DNA of 15,322 bases, taken from contig CALGLY010000092.1 of assembly GCA_937959095.1 (NCBI GenBank), positions 1-15,322 on the forward strand, read 5' to 3'. Numbering within the stretch: the first letter of the stretch is position 1; every line of letters starts with the position of its first letter. This DNA is from an uncultured Saprospiraceae bacterium. GTDB taxonomy: Bacteria; Bacteroidota; Bacteroidia; Chitinophagales; Saprospiraceae. The notes beneath the pieces are model-generated. The model worked only from the letters and a program-made list of their open reading frames with translations, had not been told where the DNA came from and ran no database searches. Position numbers and translations under genes: made by a program. Below are positions 15,050 to 15,322 of the stretch, one piece after another.

Positions 15050-15322
15050 CTAAAAACGATAGCGTACACTCCCCTTGACAAAAAATGGTACTCCAGGCGT
15101 AAAATGCAATTCTTCCACCGATGTAGACTCTTCTTTTAGGCGTGATTCTGTTGCAAATTGTGCTTCATTCCATTCTTCATTGAATAAATTCTCAATATTT
15201 AATCCAAAAGTGAGTTTTTTCAAGGTATATGAGGCACTAAAATCCGTCACGAAATAGCCGAGTGCTACGATAGAATTGTCTTCATTCGCAGGGCGATTTT
15301 TGATATAGCGATAGCGCAAACT
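15050..15322 (-). CDS. TonB-dependent receptor, C-terminal fragment
   Basis: The 3' end of a gene that begins right of the window; 90 residues are visible. They show the end of an outer-membrane beta-barrel: a strand with YFVTDFSASYTL, the highly typical KLTFGLNIENLFNEEWNEAQF (the 'N-x-x-N-L-F-N/D-x-x-Y/W' motif of TonB receptors), a PGVPFFVKGSVRYRF last strand, and a C-terminal phenylalanine required by the BAM machinery. TTG at 15317 is internal, not a start. The substrate cannot be inferred from this part. No clear terminator is visible in the 111 bases before the patatin-like gene. Confidence 0.9.
   Translation of the reverse strand, partial: SLRYRYIKNRPANEDNSIVALGYFVTDFSASYTLKKLTFGLNIENLFNEEWNEAQFATESRLKEESTSVEELHFTPGVPFFVKGSVRYRF

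Overview
The window is AT-rich and almost certainly from a Bacteroidota chromosome. Two secreted proteins end in type IX secretion (T9SS) type A sorting domains. There is also the tail of a TonB-dependent receptor, and clear Shine-Dalgarno sequences are rare. The N-terminal domain and tandem propellers of the 837-residue secreted protein recall Saprospiria/Lewinella-type genomes, but the genus cannot be fixed from sequence alone. I see no tRNA, rRNA, CRISPR array, insertion sequence or phage gene.

Layout. Positions 1-206 hold the 3' end of a CorA-type Mg2+ channel gene. Positions 244-1600 (minus) hold an ECF sigma factor followed one base later by its RskA-like membrane anti-sigma factor. Positions 1796-3331 hold a membrane-anchored EEP-family hydrolase and a small exported protein whose stop codons abut. 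Positions 3393-4228 (minus) hold a stress-type pair, CsbD then DUF2383 four-helix bundle, followed by a start-less open frame that may be a gene remnant. Positions 4229-11270 are the most distinctive part: three exported proteins, each followed by a hairpin terminator. They are a T9SS protein with two near-identical propeller-like units, a TPR lipoprotein, and a DUF4331-DUF11 T9SS protein. Positions 11383-14152 hold a three-gene sensory set (stand-alone GAF protein, stand-alone PAS protein, PAS/HisKA/HATPase kinase) with no response regulator. Positions 14147-14938 (minus) hold a patatin-like protein whose usual nucleophile serine is replaced. Positions 15050-15322 (minus) are the C-terminus of a TonB-dependent receptor.

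How it may work together. A bipartite element, AAATCC-N16/17-CGTAAGTA, lies correctly oriented upstream of the propeller gene, the TPR lipoprotein gene and the patatin-like gene. The CGTA core and the 16-17 base spacing look like an ECF-sigma promoter. The -35-like ATCC resembles the -35 of SigK-type factors, the family to which the sigma/RskA pair at 244-1600 appears related. The inference, not proof, is that a membrane signal sensed through the anti-sigma factor switches on a cell-surface module: surface propeller protein, periplasmic or outer-membrane TPR lipoprotein, and perhaps the DUF4331 protein and the patatin-like protein. The DUF4331 plus TPR pairing is, from memory, a recurring neighbourhood of unknown function in several phyla.
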